A stretch of 60,000 nucleotides of DNA, taken from NCBI RefSeq assembly GCF_032854445.1, contig NC_088300.1:54164984-54224983 (forward strand), written 5' to 3'. Source of the stretch: Liolophura sinensis. Its lineage: Eukaryota; Mollusca; Polyplacophora; Chitonida; Chitonidae. The notes beneath the pieces were generated by a model, which was not told where the DNA came from, did not search any database, and saw nothing but the letters and a program-made list of their open reading frames with translations. Shown piece after piece: positions 1 to 10,747 of the stretch (position 1 is the first letter of the stretch; the number at the start of each line of letters is the position of its first letter). Both the position numbers and the translations under genes were made by a program.

Positions 1-349
1 TATGGATTACCTGTGTCAAGATGAGTTGCTATCATTAGTGATTTGTGGTAAGGCTCACACTATTTTTTCTGTTCCTTCACATTTTTACAGCTGACTTACC
101 CGTGTAAAAATCCTTGATGTTAGTTTTTCAGTTATTTGAGGACATAAATTTATCTATAGACATACGTATTTCTGAAAAGTTCCTTCATTGTGGCCTTACC
201 TCTCGACTTCTCAGTCATTTTCTGTGTAGTGAGATGAAGGTCAACATAAGTAACTGGTAAGGCAAACTGTGGTTGCAAACTTCAAAGCTATCACCTTTGT
301 TTTTCCTTTTTTGCAGTTACTATTTTACCTGACTCTAATTGAGTACATG

Positions 350-786
350 TAGTAGTGTTTTGATTTAAAATTTTGGGTAGGTTCAGGTCTGTAGCCCACT
401 GAACGCTAGGCTCGTTTTCTGAAGTAAAATTTCTAGAAACTTTGTATCTGTGGGTGACTGATTACCTGCTTCATGATTTTAATATTTAAATTCTGGAAGA
501 TTCAGAACTGTTTAAGGACTGATCACTAGTTTGTTGGTTTGTGACATATATTTCAGAAAGACTGCTACAGATCTGTTTGGAGTTGATCAAAAGCTTCATG
601 GTTCGGATAGTGTAATTTCTGAAGGACTAGATTTGCATCACTAGTTTTATGCTTTGATTTAAAGTTGTTCTGATTGGGTTAGATCTGTAGCCCACTGCTC
701 ACTAGTCTGATGCTGTCACATAAAATTTCTATGTATGTGTGGAAGACTGTTTACTTGCTTCATGATTCTGATATTTAATTTCTGGA
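350..786. repeat. Degenerate tandem duplication, about 295-bp period, interrupted by a SINE
   Basis: The stretch at about 357-500 and the stretch at about 652-786 share a series of blocks: TTTGATTTAAA, AGGTCTGTAGCCCACTG / AGATCTGTAGCCCACTG, TAAAATTTCT, and TTGCTTCATGATT.TGATATTTAA. The pattern resumes after the SINE at 1105 (AATTTCTGGAAGATTC, then GGACTGATCA-like sequence). It looks like an old local duplication. The rest of 1-786 shows nothing else. Confidence 0.6.
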
Positions 787-1104
787 GTGAGTGGGTGAGT
801 GAGTGTGGTTAAACGTCATACTTAACAATTTTTCAGTCATATGACAATGAAGGAGTCCTTATAGTGCATGTAATGTGCCTCCTTGCTCAGGACGAATTTC
901 CCCTGCTCTAGGGCTGCTTTACTGAGACGACTTATCAAAGGCAAGTAAGCCGTCCCACCTGAGGCATTACACTGATATGGGTGAACTAGTCATTGCACTT
1001 CCCCCTAATGCTAAACACCAAGCAAGTAAGCTGTAACTTCCTCTTGTAAGGTCTTAGGACCCAGGATTGACCCTGGTTCTACTGCCCTCAAAGCGGACTC
1101 TCTG
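787..1104 (-). mobile_element. tRNA-derived SINE, family 1, minus strand, with 10-bp target duplication
   Basis: Read on the minus strand, this has a tRNA-like head with a B-box-like GGTCAATCC near 1060, a body, a segment ATGACTGAAAAATTGTTAAG, and a simple tail of GTGAGTGA-type repeats (787-800 on the plus strand). The 10-bp direct repeat AATTTCTGGA lies at 777-786 and again at 1105-1114, so the insertion limits are precise. It is the same family as the copy at 56957-57316. It lies in the intron upstream of gene 1's large exon. Confidence 0.85.
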
Positions 1105-1257
1105 AATTTCTGGAAGATTCATACATGTATCTGAGTGGGACTGATCATTTTCTGTATGGTTTTCTGTATAAGGTTCTGTAAGGCTCAGATTTATATATCT
1201 TAGGTTCAAAAGAAATACAGTATGTTCTATGTCAATTAGATCTATTCTCATTTTCAG

Positions 1258-4128
1258 GCTTCAAGTAGTGCCAATTCTTCCAGTGACGATCTGTCTGGTG
1301 ACGAGACATCAGGGTGTTCTTCCAAGCCTGGCTTTGTCATTAGGATGGAACCATTCCCAGGGTCTAGCGCAGATTCTAGTGCCGGTCACCAACAGTCCAG
1401 ACTTGGCCAACACAACAGTCAAATGGCCAGCTATGGTAGTCAAATGAACACTTCAAATATGCAAGCCCATAATACACACAACTCGATGGCACCAGATTTG
1501 AATTCTTTGCAACAAAATCACAGGGGTACATCCAATGAACAGCCTTTTTCGTTTACAGCAATGTTACAAAGTTCTGATCCTCAGTTGATGTTTGACACGC
1601 ATGCGTTTAATGGCTCTCACCAAGTACCTAATAATCATTCAGGGGGGTACCCTGGGCATCAGAATGTCCCTGTTATGAACCAACAGCAGTACCCATTATA
1701 CAATCCCGGCTGTCCACCAGATAACCAAGTTATGAACACACAGCAATTTCATGGCCAGTCTCCGTATAATGGGGAAACCATAGATAGAGGTGCACTAAAT
1801 CAGCTTTCCTTCTCTTCAGTGAATTCAGGCTATCCGATGGCCCCTGGAATGCAGCAGTATCATGGCATGGGGAACCAAGGGACGCCGTGGAGTAGCAGAC
1901 AGCAGGGAGGTGGGAACTCCCAGGCAGCAATGAACAGCGCAGTACAAGATGGACAGCAGGCTGCACCCAGACCTGAGCAGCCCAAGTCCACTACAAAGCT
2001 AGGGGGTGGAATGGGTCATGCTCTGCCTCAGTTGCCGGCACCTAGGACATCACGGGTACAGGTGCGACCCAAAGCTCCCTCTGCCATGTACTCTGGTCCA
2101 GGAAGCCGACCATTCCTGCCACGGACAGGACCAGAGCCAGGGCATAGACCACCAGGGGACCCTTTTTCTCTGCTTAAGAAAAACATTCGAGAATTGGAAC
2201 AGAAAGACCATTCTAGGCCAGAAGCAAATCCTAGTCAGACTCCTCATAGTATGGAGCCATCCTTGTCAAATAGATGCTATGACAATGTATCCCCTGCAGA
2301 CAGCCTTCCAGGCAGTGCTGTTTCAACTGAGAGCGAAGTTCCTAGATCCAACAGCTCCACAGAAGATGGGCTCAGCATCAGAATTAAAACAGAACACCAA
2401 GGCTATCAGGCTTCAACAGATGTCCATTCACAGCAAAAACTGAGTGGCCAAGGCTCAGTGCCGATGACCAACATGGCAAATACAGGCAGTGATGATGGCC
2501 ATGGAAAGACTGGAAATGGGAAGTGTCAGGCAAATACACTTACAGATTCTTTAGAGTCCACTGGCAGTGATAATGAGGAAGACTCTGAGGATGAAGGTGA
2601 GGACTCAAGTGATTTCAGCCCCAAGAAAGAGGATAAAGCTCAACCCCATCACCCTCCAAGTACTTCTGATGGCCAGCCATGGAACTCCAAGCGGGTGACT
2701 TCTCCAGCCCTCCAAGGCCAACCTCCTGGCAATGTCACTGTGATGGCTGGGGGAGGGTTTCAGACTAAACATCCTGGAGAACCCTTAACTGCTCGTGATA
2801 GTCAGCTGTATGGCCCTCCGAGTAATGTAACTGTGATGGCTGGAGGAGGCTTCCATGTTAAACACTCTCGGGAACCTAACTCTCTTCATCCATCAGCTCA
2901 GGGACATGGTTTAGACCATCCAAATGTTACCAGAGGTAATTTCGATAATGTTTCCCAACCAGGCAGTCAAACATCTGTGCCCAATGTGGAAACGGGTCAT
3001 CCTGGAAAACAAATTGAAACAAATGCCACCATGATCAATTCCCAACAAGCTGTGCCAAGTGACCTGAGCCTTTCTCAAAGGCCAGGAAGTGCCCCTGAAG
3101 CTTCATTGGGCATGCTTTATTCCAAACCCCCGGAAAGCAGGTCTCCATCAGATATGTACGACTTTCGCTCCAGTATTATGGAACAGGCAAAACTAAAGCA
3201 GCAAGACTCTAGTGGTGTCAAACCTTCTCAGCTACCCATTATGCATGCTGCTCACCAAGCCTCTAATCCATATGATCCCACTCAGGCCATGTATGGAGCT
3301 CCATTTTATCCAGGCATAGATTACTCCAAGAGGGACCAGCAAGCAGTGGGTCATCAGCAGGCAGTGGGTCATCAGCAGGCACAGGATCATCAGCAGGCAC
3401 AGGATCATCAGCAGGCACAGGGTCATCAGCAGGCACTGGGTCATCAGCAGGCACTGGGTCATGAACAATTGCCTTTGCATCCAAAGGTATCAAACATTCC
3501 CCTTCAATCCCAGCCGCTGAAGAAACGAAAGCTGTATGAGAATGTAGAACAAGAGGTGCCTGCAACGCCTCCTTCCAAGATTTGGCGGCCCGGCGTGGAC
3601 CCCAGTAGTGCTCCTACGAGTACTGCCACTGCCGACAATTTGTCAGTCAACTCTGCAATGGAGGACTCCAAGAAAAAGCTATCTGAACAGTATGAGCAAA
3701 AGACGCCGGACAGCAGCTCAGAAATCAAGAAAGTCAGCCCATCTACCTCGATGAAATTATCCCCCACTTCCAGCAGCCATCCAGTGAGCAGGGATTCTTT
3801 ATTTCCTGGTAGATCCTCTCCACATGTGCTACAAGGTCAAGCCATGAGTAAACAGTCCCTCAGCCTGGCTCATCTTAAGCAGGAGAATGGGAAGGCACCT
3901 CTCGCTCCAAAACCAGAGACAGTTAACAGTCCAAAGCATATGGTGTCTATGACCCAGCCATCACTCTCCACCAGCACCCACCCAACATTTGTAACAGTCC
4001 CTGGCCTGGCTCAGCCTGGCCTCTACCCTCAGGGTCACCCAGGAGCTATGGCGGCAGCCCAGCCCCAAATGGCAATGATGGGCCTCCCACCCTCTGCTTT
4101 CCCCTACTACCACCCCTACATGCTGCAG
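1258..4128 (+). CDS. Gene 1, large exon (957 codons, phase 0/0)
   Basis: The exon follows a pyrimidine-rich acceptor ending TTTTCAG at 1257 and opens in frame with an Ala/Ser/Asp-rich stretch (residues begin ASSSANSSSDDLSGDE). It runs without a stop to CAG|GTGAGT at 4128/4129. The first in-frame ATG (1345) lies 29 codons inside the exon, and the reading frame is open back to the acceptor, so I treat this as an internal exon and not the translation start. If the donor is not used, the frame adds 12 residues and stops at 4167. Confidence 0.85.
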
Positions 4129-5900
4129 GTGAGTACAACAGCTGTTTTTGTGCTGCAAAATTGGTAAATTGGTCTTGGGAGTTTTGGCCCAGGACGTCCA
4201 TTATGGCTGACAGATTTTATATGAATGTGTGTTTCGACGCCTTACCACAGGGTATTTTTCGGAACAGCTATATACCCAAGTCACTCGAGTCAGCACCCCT
4301 GTCCTTTGACGAGGTATTCCTTATGCGTTCCACAGCTGCGAAGTGAATTGTGACGTTTGATTAATTTCTTATCTTAAAAGCTTAGGAGTTTACATCAAAA
4401 GTATCATTTTGAGACCTGTATATGCTTCTAAAAGTGCATTTTACATGAAAACTAACTTTAAGTGAAATACAGTGTGCCAATTTTATATTTTTCAACATAT
4501 TACAGACTATGAAATATATGTGTGAACGATGAATGGGATATTTTGGACTGGGGAGACTAAAAAAAAAAAGTTTGAGGGTGACCTTGAGGTCCTTGGTTTA
4601 AAAGTGGCATTGTACATTGCTTTATTCTGTTTCATTGCCATGTACCTTTGCCCTTCCCTGTATGTACTTAATTTACAACCAAAAAAAAGCTTATTTATTC
4701 TTTTTTTCTCACTTCACAGCAACGGCATGCAGAACTAGAGATGCAGAAGCACATGCATGAAAATGGCTTGTTTTATCACCAACAGTTAATGCAGAGTCCT
4801 CAACATGGATTCCCTGGTTATCAACAGGTAAAACATCATTGCCTAACAGTTAAGGTGCTTGGGCAATTGGAGGTGTTGGTTCAATTCCTGCCTTGGGCAT
4901 GGGATGTTCAGGATACCCATGCCTGTACTGCTTTTTGAGCCCTGTCTGACAGTAGTAACATTTGCTCGCCGAGGTTAGGACTGTGGTCTTGGAGATCATT
5001 TCTAACAATTGCATACATGTTGACCATGTTCTGCAGGTGAAAATCTGTCACATGCGAGAAAGATTGTGAGGCATTTGGCAGAGGCCAGTGGGTTAACTTA
5101 GCCACCCCGGAAACCAACAAACTGATCAGTCCTTTCACTTAACTCTTGATTTATGTGAAGCAATTTTGTATGAAAATTCTTGGTTCGATGTGTGTCTCAT
5201 GCTTTCATTTCCAGTGTCTCTCAAATTTCAGTTTGGTCATATTCTTTCAGATTTTTTTCCGAACCATAGGTATTTGTCCTGTACGGAGCTGTGCTTAGTT
5301 TGTAAGCTCATTTAACTGTTTTTGCATTTCCATTAATAATTACTGAATTGCCCCAAGCTCTCTTTTCACTTACTCAACTGCTCTTGCATTACCATCAGTA
5401 AATTACAAATTTACCTAAAATTCTCCTTTCACTTTTTGTAGTTCCCACCTCATATGGCTGCAGCTGCACAGCAGAAACTCCTGATGCCTGAGAATTCTGC
5501 TCAGCAGAGATTATTGGCTCATCTAGCTCAGACCCACCGGGCTAATGGACTGCTTCACCATCAGTTCTCAGGGGCAGGCAAGCATGATTTGCTCTGTTTT
5601 ACTGTAATATAAATAATTTCACATTTTATGTGTATTTCTAATTCTGTAACAAATTTTTTAATAAAGCTAAGCTATGGTTACATGTATATTGTACCTGTAT
5701 TTATTTACATGTCTTAGCTATGTGTAAGAGGTGTTGTGCTTTTTAATCTCTGTTACGTTCTGTAAGATACAGTTACAAACAAAAAAAGGCTATTTTAAGT
5801 TTTATATTTATCCTCAGTCTAAGTCAATTAAAAATTAGTTTACCAATCATTCTAAGTACAATTGCATTTATGTGTTGTAGGTCGCCCACCGCATCCTTGA
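1258..5900 (+). CDS. Gene 1, 3' part: large disordered, probably nuclear protein (join 1258-4128, 4720-4827, 5442-5577, 5881-5900)
   Basis: Four exons join in phase into 1,044 codons plus a stop; the protein starts upstream of the window. No folded domain is visible. The sequence is rich in Gln, Ser, Pro, Gly and His, with an acidic Ser/Glu/Asp stretch encoded around 2556-2620 and a basic KKRK cluster near 3520. Short motifs point to a transcriptional regulator: SUMO-consensus sites IKTE (about 2384-2395) and LKQE (about 3874-3885), and PSDLS (3055-3069), which fits the PxDLS motif that binds CtBP co-repressors. The segment NVTVMAGGGF occurs twice (about 2731-2760 and 2824-2853), an internal duplication. 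The Gln/His/Met-rich C-terminus ends in GRPPHP. I do not recognise the family. A distant ARID5-type or other chromatin cofactor tail is possible but is only a guess from composition and the PxDLS motif. That it is coding is secure: 957 uninterrupted codons, in-phase splice sites and coherent amino-acid use. Confidence 0.82.
3334..3474 (+). repeat. Coding minisatellite, 18-bp unit, in gene 1
   Basis: Seven to eight consecutive 18-bp units encode hexapeptides of the form GHQQAL / DHQQAQ / GHQQAV. The last unit is degenerate (GHEQLP). Unit length is a multiple of three, so copy-number change would not break the frame. Adjacent units are nearly identical at the DNA level, which points to recent expansion. 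Confidence 0.9.
4129..4719 (+). other. Intron of gene 1
   Basis: GTGAGT donor and CTTCACAG acceptor. It is AT-rich with poly-A runs at about 4560 and 4681. I see no feature in it. Confidence 0.75.
4720..4827 (+). CDS. Gene 1, exon encoding Gln/His/Met-rich 36 residues
   Basis: The acceptor is CTTCACAG at 4719 and the donor is CAG|GTAAAA at 4827/4828. The exon is exactly 36 codons, phase 0 on both sides, so skipping it would keep the frame. It encodes QRHAELEMQKHMHENG followed by a Gln/His-rich segment, the same composition as the end of the preceding exon. Confidence 0.8.
4828..5441 (+). other. Intron of gene 1
   Basis: GTAAAA donor and TTTGTAG acceptor. The left half (about 4855-5140) looks like an old dispersed repeat (a CTTGGGCAATTGGAGG...GTTCAATTCC head-like stretch), but I could not define limits. 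Confidence 0.6.
5442..5577 (+). CDS. Gene 1, penultimate coding exon (with GC donor)
   Basis: The acceptor is TTTTTGTAG at 5441. It encodes a Met/Ala/Gln/Leu-rich segment (FPPHMAAAAQQKLLMPEN and on). No GT donor is needed if the intron uses CAG|GCAAGC at 5577/5578, the usual context of GC-AG introns. That splice joins in phase to 5881. If it is not used, the frame continues 11 more codons to a TAA at 5610-5612 and gives a different C-terminus. Confidence 0.75.
5578..5880 (+). other. GC-AG intron of gene 1
   Basis: Starts GCAAGC and ends TTGTAG. It contains an AATAAA at 5660-5665 that could serve a transcript ending after the 5612 TAA. Confidence 0.6.
5881..5900 (+). CDS. Gene 1, terminal coding exon (6 residues then TGA)
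   Basis: The acceptor is GTGTTGTAG at 5880. After the phase-1 GC-AG junction the frame reads GRPPHP and stops at TGA 5898-5900. The coding part is only 20 nt, so support is mainly the splice-site quality and the in-phase join. Confidence 0.6.
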
Positions 5901-6167
5901 CTGGTACCTTGCTCATCTTACAGTGTGGCCAAGTGAGAAGCCATATTATAACAACGACTTGTATATGCAAACACATTTGAACAACAATATTCCTGACTGT
6001 GCTGTAAATATGGATTTCTATTTTTGATGCACATGTTATATTAACAGGTAATTTTGAGAGAATTTTTTCAACGTTTCCAGTTAATCTTAGCTGTCAAAGT
6101 TGTTTCTCAAGACAGTTATAGCATTATGGTGACTTACTTCCATACAAACATAATGAATCTATTGCTT

Positions 6168-6168
6168 A

Positions 6169-6212
<44 letters not shown>

Positions 6213-6242
6213 ATGTATATATATGTATATATATATAGTATA
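6168..6242. repeat. (AT)n microsatellite with GTAT interruptions
   Basis: A run of AT dinucleotides followed by GTATGTATATATATGTATATATATAG in the presumed 3' UTR of gene 1. Confidence 0.95.
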
Positions 6243-6258
6243 TAACATTGTTTGGACA

Positions 6259-6264
6259 AATAAA
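6259..6264 (+). terminator. Proximal candidate poly(A) signal of gene 1
   Basis: AATAAA 359 bases after the stop codon, just after an AT microsatellite. No clear GT-rich downstream element follows. Confidence 0.4.
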
Positions 6265-8921
6265 GGACAGTTGAACTGTTTCCGAGCTGATATTGAACTA
6301 CTGCGAGCTGATATTGAACTACTGTGAAGTGATATTTACCTTATCTCAGGTTTTTGTGTGCAGGTTTAGAGAGAGATAAAGTACAATGCACTAAATCAGT
6401 GTTGCCTTTGATACATATGAAAAAGTGTGGTGGAACAAAAAGCTTGACAGAAGCAGGTTGTGCTTCTTGTATCAGCTTTGAGATGTGTCATTTGAGGTAC
6501 GTCAAGTAATGCTAGTATTAGCTTACAGATATTTACTGCAGTTTCAAATCTTGTTATTTTGTACCTCTCTGCATACTAAGCTAAATAGTTATTCATTAAA
6601 CTTCGTGCTAAAATCTAGCATGTCAGAAGCATGTCAAAGTCAGAGTTGCCAAAGTTTAGAAGAAAGAAATGTTTGTCTTCGTTGGTGCCTTTCAGTTTAA
6701 TAATTGTCCTCGTAAACAGATCCACTTCTATTTTTGTAATTATATTACCTATGAATTTTTCAATATTTGTGGTACATTTTGTACATGAAAACAAATATAA
6801 TTTTGTCCTTAATGACAACTGATATTTATACTTAATTTAATTCCTTTTTGTCGGATTTATAAATGAAGTAAACAAGCCTACATACATTTCTAAGACTGTT
6901 CAACTGTTTATAAAAGACAGTCAGTTTTTGTTTTTATGTCTGTATCTACCCATGCCATGATCCCTTTGAAGTGAGGTCGTTGGAAATATTGCTTCCTTAA
7001 CGATAGACCACATACGTACATGTGACTGATGCACAACCCGACAACTGTATGTTGTAAATCCATATATTAAAGTAGTCCAGGTTTGGTTGATGATATTGCC
7101 CAACTGCTCAGTGGCTATGTTACTCAGGGCAAATTGTGTTTTATTGCTTCTGTGTGAGGCATATTTGTAGTATTTAAAGAGGATTACTTATTTCCAGTTT
7201 TTCTATCATATAATAAACTTTCACTGGAGAGTTAGTGTTCAAACCTGTATTTACACTGGCTAAGAAGTAACTATGCACCAATGTTCCCTTCCCAGTGAAA
7301 TGAACCATTTGGCTGTGCCAGTATTGTGTTACATTGTATGAGCTGTAAATAGCTGTACCTATCAGCACCAGTTATAAGAACATGTTCATTCATAAAAGGT
7401 ATATATGTACATGTATGTAATGCTTATATATAACCATTACCTCATGCTGTAATGTTGCAGCAGATTGAATTTTCCGGGAGATATATTAATGTATATTTAT
7501 AAGACGATCTCATTAAAACTTGCAAACTCAGGCAGTGCATTCAACCACTGATCTTCCTGCTAGGATGGAAATGGACATGATAGTTTTGTATGAAACAAGA
7601 AGTGTTCCAGTTTGTAGTCCAATGTAATGGTATTTATATGATTTTTAGGGTCATTGTATTTGTTAAATTCACACAAGTGCCTGTTTGACCCATTTGTGAA
7701 ATACCTTCACCTGGTATCTACTGTTTCTTCGGTGTCAGTTGTAGTATTACCTCACACTTCAAGACATTTAACAGGACACTAGATCAACTTATTGGCAGAC
7801 AGATGTTCTGGGTTAAAAAGTATAGCATGAGTCATGCTTAAATAAATGTGCCATACCAAAAATTCATTTTAGGCTAGCATAGCGATGATTTTGTAACCCT
7901 TTTAGGGCAGCAGATTTGTCTGGTTACTTCTCCTGAAAAACCTGATCACTGTAATGTGAGTGCTGCAGTAAATCACAGTAAAATATTATAATCAGTGCAT
8001 TTTGGTGTGCAACACAGTCCAACTTTTGGAAACTATGAGGAAGCAAAGAATCATGCCAAAAATTGTGCTTTTTGCTGTTCACAGAAGATAATATTTTTAC
8101 TGTATAAACCATATTTATCAGCAGCAGTCCCAGTGTTCCACGACATACTGCAGAAGTGTACAGGTTAAATTAATATTGTCGTTTTCTTTCACCACACCTT
8201 AGACCAATGCCTACATCCACAAAAAGCAGCCGTTGTTTGTAACATTCCTAGACCCTATACAGTGTAAAAAAAAAAAAAAAATTGAAATATTGTTCTGGTT
8301 GAGCTTTGTGAGGTGGCGCAGAAAGTCTGTGTTATATATTATGCAAGGTCAAAGCATTAAGATAAGTAGTCTTCATGATATCACTGTAATGGATATTCAT
8401 TCTGGGATGTGCATACTGGGGTGAAATGTGATATGTTTTGAAATTACACTTGTTTTGTCACCTACAAGTGTCCTTGAGGTGGGGGGGGAGGGAGTTAGTA
8501 TAAGTGAATTTACCTGACATAGGTGACTGTTTTTATTTCTTGGACAGAAGTACTGGGAAATCTTGAATGAGAAGTGAAATGATTTTGAACTTAGAAACGA
8601 TGCATATATTTTTGAACATTTACACATTTACGTTCATGTAAATGTGAGTTCTCTTTGTCCTCCTTGTTGAATAATTTACACACTCTTCAATAGATCATTT
8701 TCTCATTGAAAGGGCATGTGTTCGTTAATTTGTTCCTGTTTTTTTCCACTAAGACAGAAACTACTCAAGGGTAACAGAATTGTATTCTTGATTTTCAAAT
8801 TTATTTTACTCTTATTATAAATTAATCTATAGATTCTTCATTGCCCTGATTTATTGCAGATATCAAGATTGGTTCCAACAAGTGAACACTTTCCTTTCTG
8901 TTTTGTTCACTCACATGTGAG

Positions 8922-8927
8922 AATAAA
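8922..8927 (+). terminator. Distal candidate poly(A) signal of gene 1
   Basis: AATAAA with a GT-rich run about 25-40 bases downstream. If used, the 3' UTR would be about 3 kb. Confidence 0.4.
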
Positions 8928-8969
8928 ACTGATGGAAAGTCAGATGTTACAAGAGTGTGTGAGTTCATT

Positions 8970-9336
8970 CTTTTGTGACTGCTTCAGTGGTTAGAGCATC
9001 TGCCTCGAAATTGGGAGACTTGGGATCAAACCTGAATAGGGTCTTACCGAAGACTTTAAAAATGGTATCTATTGCTGCCTCACTTGCACTCTGCACTGAA
9101 TGGGTAGAGCAAGGAAACCAGACTGGTTGACAATCTCAGTATAATGTGACTGGGTGGGGTGTCATGTCTGGTGTCTTCGGCATGATATTTCAGTGGCAGC
9201 CACACTTTGGTGGCATGGGCTCACCCTGTCACAAGAAGACACATTATATGTACACCTAATAACTCTTCATCATCAAATGACTGAAAAATTGCTAAGTACG
9301 ATGGAAAATCCCAAGCATTCACTCATTCATTCATTT
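8970..9336 (+). mobile_element. tRNA-derived SINE, family 1 body with a different tRNA head
   Basis: The head TCAGTGGTTAGAGCATCTGCC resembles a pol III A box, and GGATCAAACC at about 9013 resembles a B box. The body contains GAAGACTTTAAAA and CAGTATAATGTGACTGGG. The 3' end contains ATGACTGAAAAATTGCTAAG, then CCCAAGCATTCACTCATTCATTC. Body and tail match the copies at 787-1104 and 56957-57316, but the head differs. Confidence 0.8.
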
Positions 9337-10675
9337 TTTGTATGAATCCATACTCGCTATAATCAGATCACATAAATTATATTACATGTGTACAGTATGT
9401 CCTATTTACAGCGTTGAAATAAGTTTGAACAGGTTATAATGCAACCTGCTTTATAAATGTTGGGAACTTAAATAACCGTGTTAAAAGGTAATTAAGACCT
9501 GCACAAACGAAGCTGATATTTTGTGAATGACCATTAGTTGGTCTATTTGAAAATAATAGCAAAAAATCAATTTGATTTTTTACCAAATCTCAGTTGACGC
9601 CTCCTTAACTTGCTAAAATTGAGCCATGCAAGGTATAGACTTACTGAAAATTGCCTGCAGGATACCATAGATTGAGGCTAATCATATCTGACTGGATGAT
9701 GCTGGAGCACTAATCCCTGTTGGTATATGCCGATACTAGCCGTCGTGATTAGACGTATCGAAACACAAATATTGATCTTATACAGAGGAGTGATGAATAT
9801 GCATGTATGATTTGGTAAGCGGACAATCAGGCATATGGCCATGAATATGCTTGTAGACTGCACGATCATTCCACAAGATTGGAAAAAGTGTTGACCATGC
9901 AATATATAGTCATGTATGGGAGGCAAACCCATATATAGAGGTGATTATTGATGGGGCAATCAATCGGAGTTTCTAGTATGTGAGGTGACAAGGATTTTCT
10001 GCAGCGCTATAACTCTACTTATGAACACACAGAAAGGACAGAAATACAAATAAAATGAAGAAATTAAGAGAGGATAGTGTATTTCAAGCTATGCCATTAA
10101 AGAATTAGTTATCAAATCAGTTACTAATATGATTTTTATCCCCACTGCAAGCTCAGGCCATTACAACTGTATATATCTAAACCAACAAAAAGCAGATAAG
10201 TGCGTTATAATGTGAAAATCTTGCTGATATAGATATAGTAAAACAAAAAGAATAAACAAAGAGAAGTTGATGGAAAACTTGCCACTATAATAAACAGTTA
10301 CAGACTTACTGCCGCGCAATTTTTAGGGAATGCGTTTACGGTGATGGATGAATTACTATTGACGCATACGATTACCTGAATTCGTATTGATTATATTGAC
10401 CATCTGTCAAAGAGATGAGTCACCAATACTGTAGTTCAGTGTACATTGATTTGTGTAATAATACTGCACGTGTGTGAACGCACTAAGTAGTATGAAGTCA
10501 ATAATGTTGTGCATGCATATGTCACCACCAGTTTCCTGAAATCATCTAAATGTAGTCCTACACAGATCTGCAAAACGTTATATGACGAAACATTCGCGTC
10601 AGCTATATACATATACTTCAGTCCTGCATATCCACTGGGCCATATACAGCGGCGTGTTCAATACCTTTTTACATT
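9337..10675. other. Intergenic, no gene seen
   Basis: Short open frames only, with no recognisable product. CpG dinucleotides become clearly more frequent from about 9.6 kb onward. Confidence 0.6.
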
Positions 10676-10685
10676 ATTTTTGTTT

Positions 10686-10747
10686 TCCCGCCACGATATG
10701 GCTGAGATATTGCCGATGTGGCGTTAAGCCATAATCATTCATTCATC
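10686..10747 (+). mobile_element. 5'-truncated SINE, family 3, with 10-bp target duplication
   Basis: A 62-bp insert containing CCACGATATGGCTGAGATAT and TGGCGTTAAGCC, with an ATTCATTCATC tail. It is flanked by ATTTTTGTTT at 10676-10685 and 10748-10757. The tail differs from the other SINEs here. Confidence 0.75.

Larger units (their letters stand above)
5901..8945 (+). other. Probable 3' UTR and downstream region of gene 1
   Basis: No coding potential is visible. Two poly(A) signals are candidates: AATAAA 6259-6264, and AATAAA 8922-8927, the latter followed by a GT-rich stretch (AGAGTGTGTGAGTT, about 8951-8964) typical of a cleavage region. The sequence stays CpG-poor up to about 9.3 kb, like the gene body, which slightly favours the long form. 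The real end needs transcript data. Confidence 0.45.

Noticed and set aside
3232-3565. Minus-strand open frames opposite the large exon (repeating ADDPVP or LLMTQC peptides)
   Set aside because: They are the antisense shadow of the coding minisatellite in gene 1.
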